NCBI GenBank assembly: GCA_964643965.1 | Contig: CAZXVH010000107.1 | Span: forward strand, 1 to 18,177 | Reading direction: 5' to 3' | Length of the DNA stretch: 18,177 bases | Origin: GCA-2746795 sp964643965 | Lineage (GTDB): Bacteria; Chloroflexota; Anaerolineae; Promineifilales; Promineifilaceae | Shown: piece after piece, positions 7,737 to 14,611 of the stretch | Position numbering within the stretch: the first letter of the stretch is position 1 | Layout of the letters: every line of letters begins with the position of its first letter | Notes under the pieces: generated by a model | The model's input: only the letters and a program-made list of their open reading frames with translations | Database searches by the model: none | What the model was told of the DNA's origin: nothing | Program-made: the position numbers and the translations under genes

Positions 7737-8444
7737 ATGAAGGGCTTCTCCGGTTTTCCCGATGGCAAAATGCGCCTGACGCAGGTGCCAAATCCGTTTT
7801 TCAGCGAACTGCTGCCCATCATCGACAACATGGCCGAGTTGAAAGTGACGCTCTATGCTTTCTGGGCGCTGTCGCAGCGAGAAGGCAAGGTGCGCTTCTT
7901 GCGCCTGGCCGATTTTCTCAATGACACCGAGTTCGTGCGCGGCCTGGCCCCCACCATGAACCTGGCGGCTGAAGCGCTGCTGGACGGCGTGGAACGGGCT
8001 GTGGCTCGTGGCACATTTCTGCACATCAACATTGAAAGCGCCGATGGCAAGCTGGACCTCTATTTTTTGAACACGGAAAAGGGGCGGGCGGCCGTTGAAG
8101 GCATCACCCGCGGCGAATGGCGGCCCAATCCTGACGACGACGAACCGATCAGCCTGCTCATTGAACGCCCCAACATCTTCGTGTTATACGAACAAAACAT
8201 TGGGCCGCTCACGCCGCTCATCGCCGATGATCTGCGTGACGCCGAGCAAACCTACCCCATGCGCTGGATCGAAGAAGCCATCGAACTGGCGGTGCAAAAC
8301 AATGTACGCAAATGGCGCTATATTCTGACAATTTTAGAACGTTGGCGACAAGAAGGAAAAAGCGATGGAACTGGCCGCAGAGATTCTCAAAAAGATTTAC
8401 GTGGATCAATCCCCGATGAATACAAAGACATCATCAAGCGCTGA
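7737..8444 (+). CDS. DnaD-domain replication initiation (primosome) protein
   Basis: Predicted DNA-remodelling primosome component that helps recruit or load DnaB with the DnaI/DnaC-type ATPase encoded next. 235 residues: an N-terminal winged-helix-like region (about 1-125) and a C-terminal DnaD/DnaB_2 domain (about 145-205). The latter shows the YxxxIGxLTP signature (Y151 to P160) and W-x-x-E-A-x-E-L-A-V-x-N-N-x-R-x-W-x-Y-I followed by ILERWRQEG, the pattern of Bacillus DnaD and phage DnaD-like proteins. A charged 30-residue tail follows. Its last 80 nt overlap the next gene in another frame, which suggests translational coupling. The start is the first ATG after the heptad repeats; there is no visible Shine-Dalgarno, so ATG 7770 is an alternative. 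Confidence 0.85.
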   Translation: MKGFSGFPDGKMRLTQVPNPFFSELLPIIDNMAELKVTLYAFWALSQREGKVRFLRLADFLNDTEFVRGLAPTMNLAAEALLDGVERAVARGTFLHINIESADGKLDLYFLNTEKGRAAVEGITRGEWRPNPDDDEPISLLIERPNIFVLYEQNIGPLTPLIADDLRDAEQTYPMRWIEEAIELAVQNNVRKWRYILTILERWRQEGKSDGTGRRDSQKDLRGSIPDEYKDIIKR

Positions 8445-9774
8445 ACCAGACTCCGACCACGATAAACCGGGCTTGGGCAAAGCAGATTGCCCGCATTGTG
8501 GCGGTTTGGGCTACGTGATACCGGATGTACCGCCCATCCATCCCAGTTTCGGCCGGGCGCAAACCTGCGTCTGCCGCAGCACAGAAGAGGAGATGACACG
8601 CCTCAACAATTTGCAGCGCTTGAGCCAGCTTGGTTTGCTTAAGCAATGCACCTTCGACGCCTTTTTGCCAGAAGGACATGGCCTGACGCCGGATAAACAG
8701 CTTAATCTGAAAATCGCCTTCGACACCACGCTCGCTTACGCCAAAAAACCATCCGGCTGGCTGCTGCTGAAAGGGGGCTATGGCTGCGGCAAAACCCATT
8801 TAGCGGCCGCTATTGCCAACTACCGCCTCAGTTTGGGGCATCCCGTTTTATTTGTGAGTACGCCGGATTTGCTGGATCATTTACGCGCATCTTTTAGCCC
8901 TACGGCCGACGCCAGTTATGACCAACGCTTTGAGCAGGTGCGCAATACCCCGCTGCTAATCCTGGATGATTTAGGCAGCCACAGCAATACGGAATGGGCG
9001 CAAGAAAAGCTGTATCAAATCTTCAACCATCGCTATAACGCCCAACTGCCTACCATTATTACCACCAATGAAGAGTTGGAATCCATTGAAATGCGCATTC
9101 GCTCGCGCATGATGGATCTAAACCTGGTGCGCATAGTAGGCATTACCGCCCCTGATTTTCGGCATACTGGCGTGGATCAGGAGCAGTCTGACCTTTCCAC
9201 CTTGAGCTTGCATAATGATCAAACCTTTGAGCGTTTTAATTTGCGCGAACGGGAACTGCCGCGCGGCCAGGCGGATAATTTGCGACGCGCCTTTGACACC
9301 GCCAAAGAGTTTGCAGAGTCGCCGGCCGATTGGCTGGTATTTAACAGTGTGGCGTATGGCAATGGCAAGACCCATTTGGCGGCGGCCATTGCCAACTATG
9401 TGGCGGATCACGGGGAACCGGTTCTCTTTGTGGTGGTGCCGGATTTGCTGGATCATTTGCGGGCTTCGTTTAATCCGGCCAGCGGTATTCGCCTGGATAA
9501 GCGGTTTGACGAGGTGAAGAAGGCGCCGCTGCTGGTGCTGGATGATTTGGGCACGGAGAGCGCCACCGCCTGGGCGCGGGAGAAGTTGTACCAGCTGTTC
9601 AACTACCGCTATGCCGCCCGCCTGCCCACCGTGATCACCACGGCCACGCCAGTGGATGAGATTGATCCCCGCCTGGCCACGCGCATGTTGGATGGCAGCC
9701 GCTGCACGTTTTTCTTAATCGAAGCGCCCAGTTTCCGGGGCGGCGTACAGACTAAAACGCGCAAACGGCGGTGA
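8365..9774 (+). CDS. DnaI/DnaC-like helicase loader with two tandem AAA+ domains
   Basis: Predicted ATPase that loads DnaB. Unusually it carries two loader ATPase modules in 469 residues (single-module loaders are about 250-310). The N-terminus has a probable zinc knuckle (C42-x2-C45 and C68-x-C70). Module 1: Walker A G137GYGCGKT144, Walker B LLILDD (D201/D202), sensor IITTN, arginine in RIRSRMMD. Module 2: V329AYGNGKT336 (first glycine of the P-loop replaced), Walker B D393/D394, VITTAT, RLATRMLD. Lysine and aspartates of the two modules are all exactly 192 residues apart, and HLAAAIANY and PDLLDHLRASF recur, so module 2 is a duplication. ATG 8365 follows GAAGGA at 8 nt, within the upstream gene (80-nt overlap); ATG 8416 is a weaker alternative. 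A terminator follows at 9799. Confidence 0.92.
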   Translation: MELAAEILKKIYVDQSPMNTKTSSSAEPDSDHDKPGLGKADCPHCGGLGYVIPDVPPIHPSFGRAQTCVCRSTEEEMTRLNNLQRLSQLGLLKQCTFDAFLPEGHGLTPDKQLNLKIAFDTTLAYAKKPSGWLLLKGGYGCGKTHLAAAIANYRLSLGHPVLFVSTPDLLDHLRASFSPTADASYDQRFEQVRNTPLLILDDLGSHSNTEWAQEKLYQIFNHRYNAQLPTIITTNEELESIEMRIRSRMMDLNLVRIVGITAPDFRHTGVDQEQSDLSTLSLHNDQTFERFNLRERELPRGQADNLRRAFDTAKEFAESPADWLVFNSVAYGNGKTHLAAAIANYVADHGEPVLFVVVPDLLDHLRASFNPASGIRLDKRFDEVKKAPLLVLDDLGTESATAWAREKLYQLFNYRYAARLPTVITTATPVDEIDPRLATRMLDGSRCTFFLIEAPSFRGGVQTKTRKRR

Positions 9775-9796
9775 GTAGAGATAGAGATAGAGATAG
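9775..9796 (+). repeat. Hexanucleotide microsatellite after the loader stop
   Basis: TAGAGA-type units repeated about three and a half times (AGAGAT period 6), starting directly after the TGA at 9772-9774 and ending before the terminator stem. Confidence 0.7.
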
Positions 9797-9798
9797 GG

Positions 9799-9837
9799 AA
9801 GTGGCGGCCGCCTTGAAGGGACCGCCACTTTTTTTAT
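9799..9837 (+). terminator. Rho-independent terminator of the dnaB-dnaD-loader cluster
   Basis: Stem AAGTGGCGG (9799-9807) pairs with 9822-9830 and is followed by a T7 tract. It overlaps the stop codon of the convergent LysM gene. Confidence 0.88.
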
Positions 9838-10376
9838 TGGGGGACGGGGATGATGAGGATTTGGCCGACTGAGATGTAATCGCCATTGGGCAGGTTGTTG
9901 GCGGTGATGATTTCCTGCACGGTGACGCCATATTGTTGGGCGATTTTGGTGAGGTTGTCGCCAATTTGCACGGTGTGGCTGATTGGGGTGGGAGCGGCTG
10001 TGACTTCTGGCGAGGGTGGGGTAACGGCCGTTTCTCCCTCTTCTCCTATTTCTACATCTTCGGCCGCTTGCTTTAATTCCTCTGGCCCGCCGCCGCCGCT
10101 GGCTGCCGGAATAAAGACATCGCTTGTCTTTGCTTCTGTGGGGGCGACGGCTGGGGCTGGCGGCTGCGGGTCGCCCATGACTGCGGGCACGATATGACCG
10201 AAGATTAACGGCCGTGTCAGCGCCACAACAGCAATAATACCCAACAAAATGACCGCTAAAATACCAAACTTGATCCATTGTGAACGTTCTTCGTGGTTTT
10301 TAGGCGGAGGCGGGCTGGCCTGGGCAGCAGGCTGCTCATTTTCCTGCGAGTTAGTTTGTTCATCACCAGTCATCAT
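9834..10376 (-). CDS. Membrane-anchored LysM domain protein
   Basis: 180 residues, predicted to bind peptidoglycan or related glycans outside the membrane. A polar, Gln/Pro-rich N-terminal cytoplasmic tail of about 34 residues is followed by one membrane helix (about 36-56, WIKFGILAVILLGIIAVVAL). Then comes a Pro/Ala/Gly-rich linker and one C-terminal LysM (about 132-178): HTVQIGDNLTKIAQQYGVT, then IITANNLPNGDYISVGQILIIP. No catalytic domain is visible. The start is ATG 10376 or the adjacent ATG 10373; AGGAG lies 4 or 7 nt upstream respectively, favouring 10373. One AACGGCCGTT (10023) encodes TAV in the linker. It is convergent with the replication block and presumably transcribed alone. Confidence 0.9.
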   Translation of the reverse strand: MMTGDEQTNSQENEQPAAQASPPPPKNHEERSQWIKFGILAVILLGIIAVVALTRPLIFGHIVPAVMGDPQPPAPAVAPTEAKTSDVFIPAASGGGGPEELKQAAEDVEIGEEGETAVTPPSPEVTAAPTPISHTVQIGDNLTKIAQQYGVTVQEIITANNLPNGDYISVGQILIIPVPQ

Positions 10377-10418
10377 ACTTCTCCTGATTATCTTGTACCT
10401 GCAATTGGACTAGACATA

Positions 10419-10424
10419 ATTATA
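10419..10424 (-). promoter_or_regulatory. -10 element upstream of the LysM gene
   Basis: Perfect minus-strand TATAAT about 43 nt before the LysM start; no convincing -35 at 16-18 nt. Confidence 0.4.
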
Positions 10425-10520
10425 ACGGAAAAGAGGAGAGCGCAAAAGGCGGAAATCGGAAGGGGGTGCGCGTAAGTTCTGTTGATGTGCAGAGCAGGGC
10501 GCGCCCATCGGAAGGGAAGG

Positions 10521-10561
10521 ATGAATGATGAATGATAAGCGATGAACGATGAACGATGAAT
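10521..10561 (+). repeat. Heptad repeat run, ATGAACG type
   Basis: About six period-7 units (ATGAATG, ATGAATG, ATAAGCG, ATGAACG, ATGAACG, ATGAATA) in the spacer between the LysM gene and pgeF, adjacent to the second heptad array. Confidence 0.75.
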
Positions 10562-10573
10562 AGAGAGTGATAT

Positions 10574-10650
10574 CCACTGCCCACTGCCCACTGTCCACTG
10601 TTCACTGTCCACTGCCCACTGTCCACTGTCCACTGCCCACTGCCCACTGT
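10574..10650 (-). repeat. Eleven-unit heptad array abutting the pgeF stop
   Basis: Eleven consecutive in-phase heptads of the form YCACTGY (CCACTGC, CCACTGT, TCACTGT) end exactly where the minus-strand pgeF stop codon (10651-10653) begins. Read on the minus strand it is RCAGTGR, the same family as the arrays after dnaB and ftsK. Confidence 0.92.
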
Positions 10651-11463
10651 TCACCGCTCGCCCAGGATGAAGATGGCGCCAAAGCGGCCGGTTTTGCCGC
10701 CTTCGGCGCGGTGGGAGAAGAAGAGGTCGGTGCGGCAGGCGGTGCAAAGGCCGGAAAGCTCAATGTGGCCGACGCCCGCCTTTGCCAGGTTGCGCCGGTT
10801 GGCTTCCGGCATGTCAAAGTGAGGACCATTGCCCTGAGAAAACGGCCGTTTCCCCCGCGGCGGCGGCAAAAACAAATCAGCAGCAGCCGGGAAGGTGTGG
10901 TGAACGGCCGTTATCACCTGTTCCCCCACCTCATAACAACAAGGCCCAATACACGGCCCGATGCCGGCGATGAGTTGGGCGGGGTCACTGCCAAATGATG
11001 CCACCATTGCCCCCACCATCGCCCCCGGCAAATCTTGCACCGTGCCTTGCCAACCGGCGTGTCCCAGACCGATGGCCTGATGCTCAGGATCATACAAAAA
11101 GATGGGGGTGCAGTCGGCGTAATTCATGGCCAGGGCGCAGCCTGGCTCATTGGTGATGATGCCGTCTACCTCTGGAAACCAGGTCCCGTTGTGCGCCTGC
11201 GTCACCCGTCCCACCGCCCGCCCATGCACCAGGTGGGCGTGGACAACGGCGCCGGTATCCCGGCCGTAAATGCCGTAAGCTCGCCGCCGGTTGGCATAGA
11301 CGCGCTCCTTCTCATCCGGCACAGATACGCTCAGATTGAGCGAGTCAAACGGGGCCGGACTGGTACCCCCTTGCCGGGTGAAGATGGCGTGGTGTAAACG
11401 GCCGTTTTCTGGCAGCTGTTCAAAGCGAAAAAATGGAATGTTGTTTTGGTGGTGTGAAAGCAT
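10651..11463 (-). CDS. pgeF: Peptidoglycan editing factor PgeF / YfiH-type multicopper-like protein
   Basis: 270 residues from ATG 11463. Family members (YfiH, YlmD, also called polyphenol oxidase/laccase-domain or purine-nucleoside phosphorylase LACC1 relatives) have metal-dependent activities; in E. coli PgeF prevents or removes wrong L-Ser incorporation in peptidoglycan precursors. Metal ligands are visible: H80 in HLVHGR, C118 in NYADCTPI and H135 in LGHAGWQGT. GIGPCIGPCCYEVG and LCTACRTDLFFSHRAEGGKTGRFG complete the signature. ATG 11463 is chosen over the longer frame because GAGG lies just upstream and the added N-terminus would be encoded by heptad-repeat DNA. Three AACGGCCGTT copies (10841, 10903, 11397) are read in all three phases (KRP, TAV, NGR). 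It is divergent from ftsK. Confidence 0.93.
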   Translation of the reverse strand: MLSHHQNNIPFFRFEQLPENGRLHHAIFTRQGGTSPAPFDSLNLSVSVPDEKERVYANRRRAYGIYGRDTGAVVHAHLVHGRAVGRVTQAHNGTWFPEVDGIITNEPGCALAMNYADCTPIFLYDPEHQAIGLGHAGWQGTVQDLPGAMVGAMVASFGSDPAQLIAGIGPCIGPCCYEVGEQVITAVHHTFPAAADLFLPPPRGKRPFSQGNGPHFDMPEANRRNLAKAGVGHIELSGLCTACRTDLFFSHRAEGGKTGRFGAIFILGER

Positions 11464-11473
11464 CGTTACCTCA

Positions 11474-11501
11474 GGTTGCGAGTTGCGAGTTGCGGGTTGC
11501 G
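11474..11501 (-). repeat. Four heptads (GTTGCGR) in the pgeF leader
   Basis: Plus-strand GGTTGCG, AGTTGCG, AGTTGCG, GGTTGCG lies immediately upstream of the pgeF ribosome-binding site. It also explains the spurious N-terminal extension of the pgeF frame. Confidence 0.8.
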
Positions 11502-11523
11502 GATACATTAGCCTTGATTGTAC

Positions 11524-11669
11524 TTGCCACCTTGCCACCTTGCCACCTTGCACCGGTCACTGAGCGTGTCGAAGCGCCACCGGTCACTGAGCTTGTCGAA
11601 GCGCCACCTTGCCACCTTGCCATTGAGCGTGCCGAAGCGTCATCTTGCCACCTGCCACTCGCCACCTTG
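11524..11669 (+). repeat. Octad array with two 27-nt direct repeats upstream of ftsK
   Basis: TTGCCACC octads recur (11524, 11532, 11540, again near 11608 and 11644). Embedded are two adjacent 27-nt units at 11551-11577 and 11578-11604 that differ at one base, with core GGTCACTGAGCKTGTCGAAG. A decayed third copy (TTGAGCGTGCCGAAGCG) lies at about 11622-11638. It fills the spacer between divergent pgeF and ftsK up to the ftsK promoter. Confidence 0.85.
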
Positions 11670-11680
11670 TATGTTATAAT
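11652..11680 (+). promoter_or_regulatory. Promoter of ftsK
   Basis: CTGCCA (11652-11657, 4/6 to consensus), 17-nt spacer, perfect TATAAT (11675-11680) with extended TG. The expected transcript start lies about 20 nt before ATG 11709. The -35 lies inside the octad repeats. Confidence 0.65.
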
Positions 11681-11708
11681 GCCCAGGAACATTTGAGCTA
11701 GAATCGAT

Positions 11709-14489
11709 ATGGCGAAGAAGAAAACAACCTCTACTACCGGCTCCACACAAAAAACGAGCAGCCGTAAAAAAGTGAACGCCCGCAGCAAGACGACGCGAGG
11801 CGGCACGACCGCCGGCCGCAGCAGCGCCAAAAAAAGCGCTCCCGCCAAACGCAAGCCGGTTAGCAGGCAGAAAAAGGCAGCTTTCAGCCTCAACTTACCC
11901 CAGAAGGCGATCATCTCCGGCATCGTGATTATTTTTATAACGGCCGTTCTCGTTCTCAGCCTGCTCTCCCCCAATCAAGGTCAGTTGACATCTGCCCTGG
12001 CCGGCTTGATGTGGCAGGCATTTGGCTGGGGCGGCTTCCTCGTTCCCATCATCACTGGCATTGGTGGTATTTATTTGGTGCTGTGGGGCATGGAACAGCC
12101 GCCCTCTGTGCCCGTTTATCGCGTCCTCGGCTTTAGCCTGTTTTTCATCACCTTTGCCACCTTTGCTTCCCTGGCGCAGCTGCTCCGGGACAATGGCCTC
12201 AACGACTTTTGGTCTGTGGCCAAAGCGGAAACGGGCGGCGGCTACCTGGGCGGCGTGGTTGGTTATGGCCTGACAGAAGCGGTGGGCACACCTGGAGCCA
12301 TCCTGCTGCTGATGGTCATGGCGGCCATTGGCGTCATCCTCTTTTTTGGCGTCACCCGGGCAGACATGGGTCATTTTTGGCAAACTCTGGTGGGATTGAC
12401 CAGGCGCAATGAGGGCCTGGAGCCGTTCCCTGAAACGCCGCGTGATATCCCCATCAACACCGGTCGTACCCGAGGTGGTACCCTGCGCCGCGTTAAGCCA
12501 GACCCGGCCCAAATACCACTGCCTGACCCGGAAACGGCCGTTGCTACCGCCAAACCTGAGCCACCTGCCACGACCACCCCGCCCACACGGACAAGACGTG
12601 GCCGCGCCAAATCAGAAGCCGCGCCACCGGCTCCGCCGCCCACCGCCCCGTCGCCCTCCTTCACCGGCGGCATGAACAGCTACACGCGCAGTTGGACCCT
12701 GCCCCAGTTGGCCGATATTTTAGAGCCGGGCAGCGATCAAGACACCAGCAACGCCACCATTCGGGAACAAGTTGAAGTAATCGAGCATACCCTGGAGAGC
12801 TTTGGCGCGCCGGCCACCGTCGTAGAAATCAACCAAGGGCCGACCATCACTCAGTTCGGCGTAGAGCCAAACTACCTGGAAATACGCAGCGGCAAACGCA
12901 CCAAAGTCAAAGTAGGCAAAATCGCCAGCCTGGCCGACGACCTGGCGCTGGCGCTCCAGGCCCGCTCCATTCGCATTCAAGCGCCAGTTCCCGGCAAAGG
13001 TTATGTGGGCATAGAGGTGCCCAATACCGCCAAAGCGCTCGTCTCCCTGCGTGACGTGATGGAAGCTGAGACATACCAGAAAATCGCCCGAAAATCACCG
13101 TTAGCTATTGGCCTGGGGCAAGATGTCGCCGGCATTCCCATCGCCGCCGATTTGGCCGCCATGCCTCACGTTCTCATCGCCGGTACCACCGGCTCCGGTA
13201 AATCGGTATGCGTCAACAGCATCATCGCCTGCCTGCTGCTGCAAAATACGCCCGATGATTTGAAAATCGTGATGGTGGACCCCAAGCGCGTGGAGTTAAC
13301 CGGTTACAACGGCATCCCGCACCTGGCGGCGCCAGTGGTGGTGGAGATGGATCGGGTCATTGGCACATTGCAATGGGCCATGCGCGAGATGGACAATCGA
13401 TATAAGCTGTTTGCCGATATGGGGGCGCGTAATATTGTTGATTACAACAAAAAGATTTACAAGAAAAAAGATGTGAGCAAAATGCCCTATATCGTCATCA
13501 TCATCGACGAGTTGGCCGATTTGATGATGCTCTCGCCGGAAGATACGGAACGGGGCGTTACCCGGTTGGCGCAAATGGCCCGGGCCACCGGCATCCACAT
13601 GGTGATTGCCACCCAGCGCCCTTCGGTAGATGTGGTAACGGGTTTGATCAAGGCCAATTTCCCGGCGCGCATCGCCTTTGCTGTGGCCTCCAGCACCGAC
13701 AGCCGCGTCATTTTAGACAGCACCGGCGCGGAGCGGCTGTTGGGTCAGGGCGACATGCTCTTCCAAAGCCCAGACGCGGCCGCCCCCGCCCGTTTGCAGG
13801 GCTGTTTTGTCAGTGATGGCGAATTGAATAAGCTGATCGCCTACTGGCAGCAAGCCCGCCGCTTTAGCGTTATCCAGGCGGAAGAAGTGGCTATCCCCAA
13901 AGTGGCCCCGGTCACGCTGCCGCCACCCAGTCGTCCCCAGGCGATGGCGCCGTCAAAGAGAGAGACTTCCACCGGAAATACGGGCAACCCTGCGCCCAAG
14001 AAGCCGTTGGCCACCGCGCCGAAGCCTGTAGTGGATGGTAAGCCCGAAAAGCAGGGGACGGTTCAGGAACCCGTTGAACACGTTGAACCGCTTGACCGGG
14101 ATGCCACTGTGCCGATATTCCCGGCAGCAGAAACGCCCTTCCATGCGCCGCCACCCCCGCCTGTGGTCACGGCCGCGCCGTCGACCACGCAGCGCCCCCT
14201 GTTGGAAGAACTGAAAGTCATCGAAGAAGAAAACAAGCGCAAGCAGCAGTTTGAGGATGAGTTGATGCCGGAGGCCATTGAGATGGTGCGCCAACTCAAT
14301 AAAGCCTCCACCTCGCTGCTGCAACGTCGTTTCCGCATCGGTTACACCCGCGCCGCCCGTATGATCGACGCCATGGAAGAGATGGACATCATCGGGCCGC
14401 CCACGGGAACCAGTAAAGCCCGGAAAGTGCTGCCCTGGCAAGTTAATGAAGGCGAATTAGAAGCAGAAATTGTGGAAGAAGGAGAGTAG
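11709..14489 (+). CDS. ftsK: DNA translocase FtsK/SpoIIIE
   Basis: Septal membrane-anchored dsDNA pump that clears chromosomes at division. 926 residues. A very basic, Lys/Arg/Ser/Thr-rich cytoplasmic N-terminus (1-62) precedes four predicted membrane helices between about 66 and 216. A Pro-rich linker (about 240-325) leads to the alpha/beta motor, with Walker A G492TTGSGKS499, Walker B IIIDELADL (D600/E601) and MARATGIHMVIATQRPS after it. The C-terminal gamma winged helix (about 845-908, MPEAIEMVRQLNKASTSLLQRRFRIGYTRAARMIDAME) recognises oriented DNA guide sequences. The linker between motor and gamma, about 720-845, is long and Pro/Thr-rich; in SpoIIIE it is short. ATG 11709 has a short leader and no strong Shine-Dalgarno. 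Two AACGGCCGTT copies are read as TAV. The heptad array begins right after the stop. Confidence 0.97.
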   Translation: MAKKKTTSTTGSTQKTSSRKKVNARSKTTRGGTTAGRSSAKKSAPAKRKPVSRQKKAAFSLNLPQKAIISGIVIIFITAVLVLSLLSPNQGQLTSALAGLMWQAFGWGGFLVPIITGIGGIYLVLWGMEQPPSVPVYRVLGFSLFFITFATFASLAQLLRDNGLNDFWSVAKAETGGGYLGGVVGYGLTEAVGTPGAILLLMVMAAIGVILFFGVTRADMGHFWQTLVGLTRRNEGLEPFPETPRDIPINTGRTRGGTLRRVKPDPAQIPLPDPETAVATAKPEPPATTTPPTRTRRGRAKSEAAPPAPPPTAPSPSFTGGMNSYTRSWTLPQLADILEPGSDQDTSNATIREQVEVIEHTLESFGAPATVVEINQGPTITQFGVEPNYLEIRSGKRTKVKVGKIASLADDLALALQARSIRIQAPVPGKGYVGIEVPNTAKALVSLRDVMEAETYQKIARKSPLAIGLGQDVAGIPIAADLAAMPHVLIAGTTGSGKSVCVNSIIACLLLQNTPDDLKIVMVDPKRVELTGYNGIPHLAAPVVVEMDRVIGTLQWAMREMDNRYKLFADMGARNIVDYNKKIYKKKDVSKMPYIVIIIDELADLMMLSPEDTERGVTRLAQMARATGIHMVIATQRPSVDVVTGLIKANFPARIAFAVASSTDSRVILDSTGAERLLGQGDMLFQSPDAAAPARLQGCFVSDGELNKLIAYWQQARRFSVIQAEEVAIPKVAPVTLPPPSRPQAMAPSKRETSTGNTGNPAPKKPLATAPKPVVDGKPEKQGTVQEPVEHVEPLDRDATVPIFPAAETPFHAPPPPPVVTAAPSTTQRPLLEELKVIEEENKRKQQFEDELMPEAIEMVRQLNKASTSLLQRRFRIGYTRAARMIDAMEEMDIIGPPTGTSKARKVLPWQVNEGELEAEIVEEGE

Positions 14490-14608
14490 ACAGTGAACAG
14501 TCAACAGTAGACAGTAAACAGTGAACAGTAAACGGTGTTCAGTAAACAGGGGACGCTGGCAAACTGTACACTGAAAACTGTACCCTGAAAACTGTACACT
14601 GCTCACTG
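14490..14608 (+). repeat. Seventeen-heptad array filling the ftsK-menG spacer
   Basis: Immediately after the ftsK TAG, 17 consecutive heptads (ACAGTGA, ACAGTCA, ACAGTAG, ACAGTAA, grading into AAAACTG, TACACTG, CTCACTG) run to 14608; only AAA separates them from the menG ATG. Early units carry ACAGT at fixed phase, late units carry ACTG at the same phase. Confidence 0.93.
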
Positions 14609-14611
14609 AAA

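Noticed and set aside
9715..10278. 187-residue minus-strand frame, Arg/Ser/Pro rich
   Set aside because: Frame-shifted reading of the LysM gene and repeats, low complexity; the LysM frame has clear domains.
10574..10650. Possible CRISPR array
   Set aside because: Units are 7 nt with no spacers, and no cas genes are present in the window.
10388..10829. Several minus- and plus-strand frames across the heptad arrays
   Set aside because: Period-7 repeats translate into repetitive peptides without stops; the frames are artefacts of the repeat.
11463..11553. Longer N-terminus for pgeF
   Set aside because: It would be encoded by heptad and octad repeats, and the family begins near the internal Met at 11463, which has its own ribosome-binding site.
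11895..12512. 205-residue minus-strand frame inside ftsK
   Set aside because: Shadow of a GC-rich coding strand; ftsK is unambiguous in the other direction.
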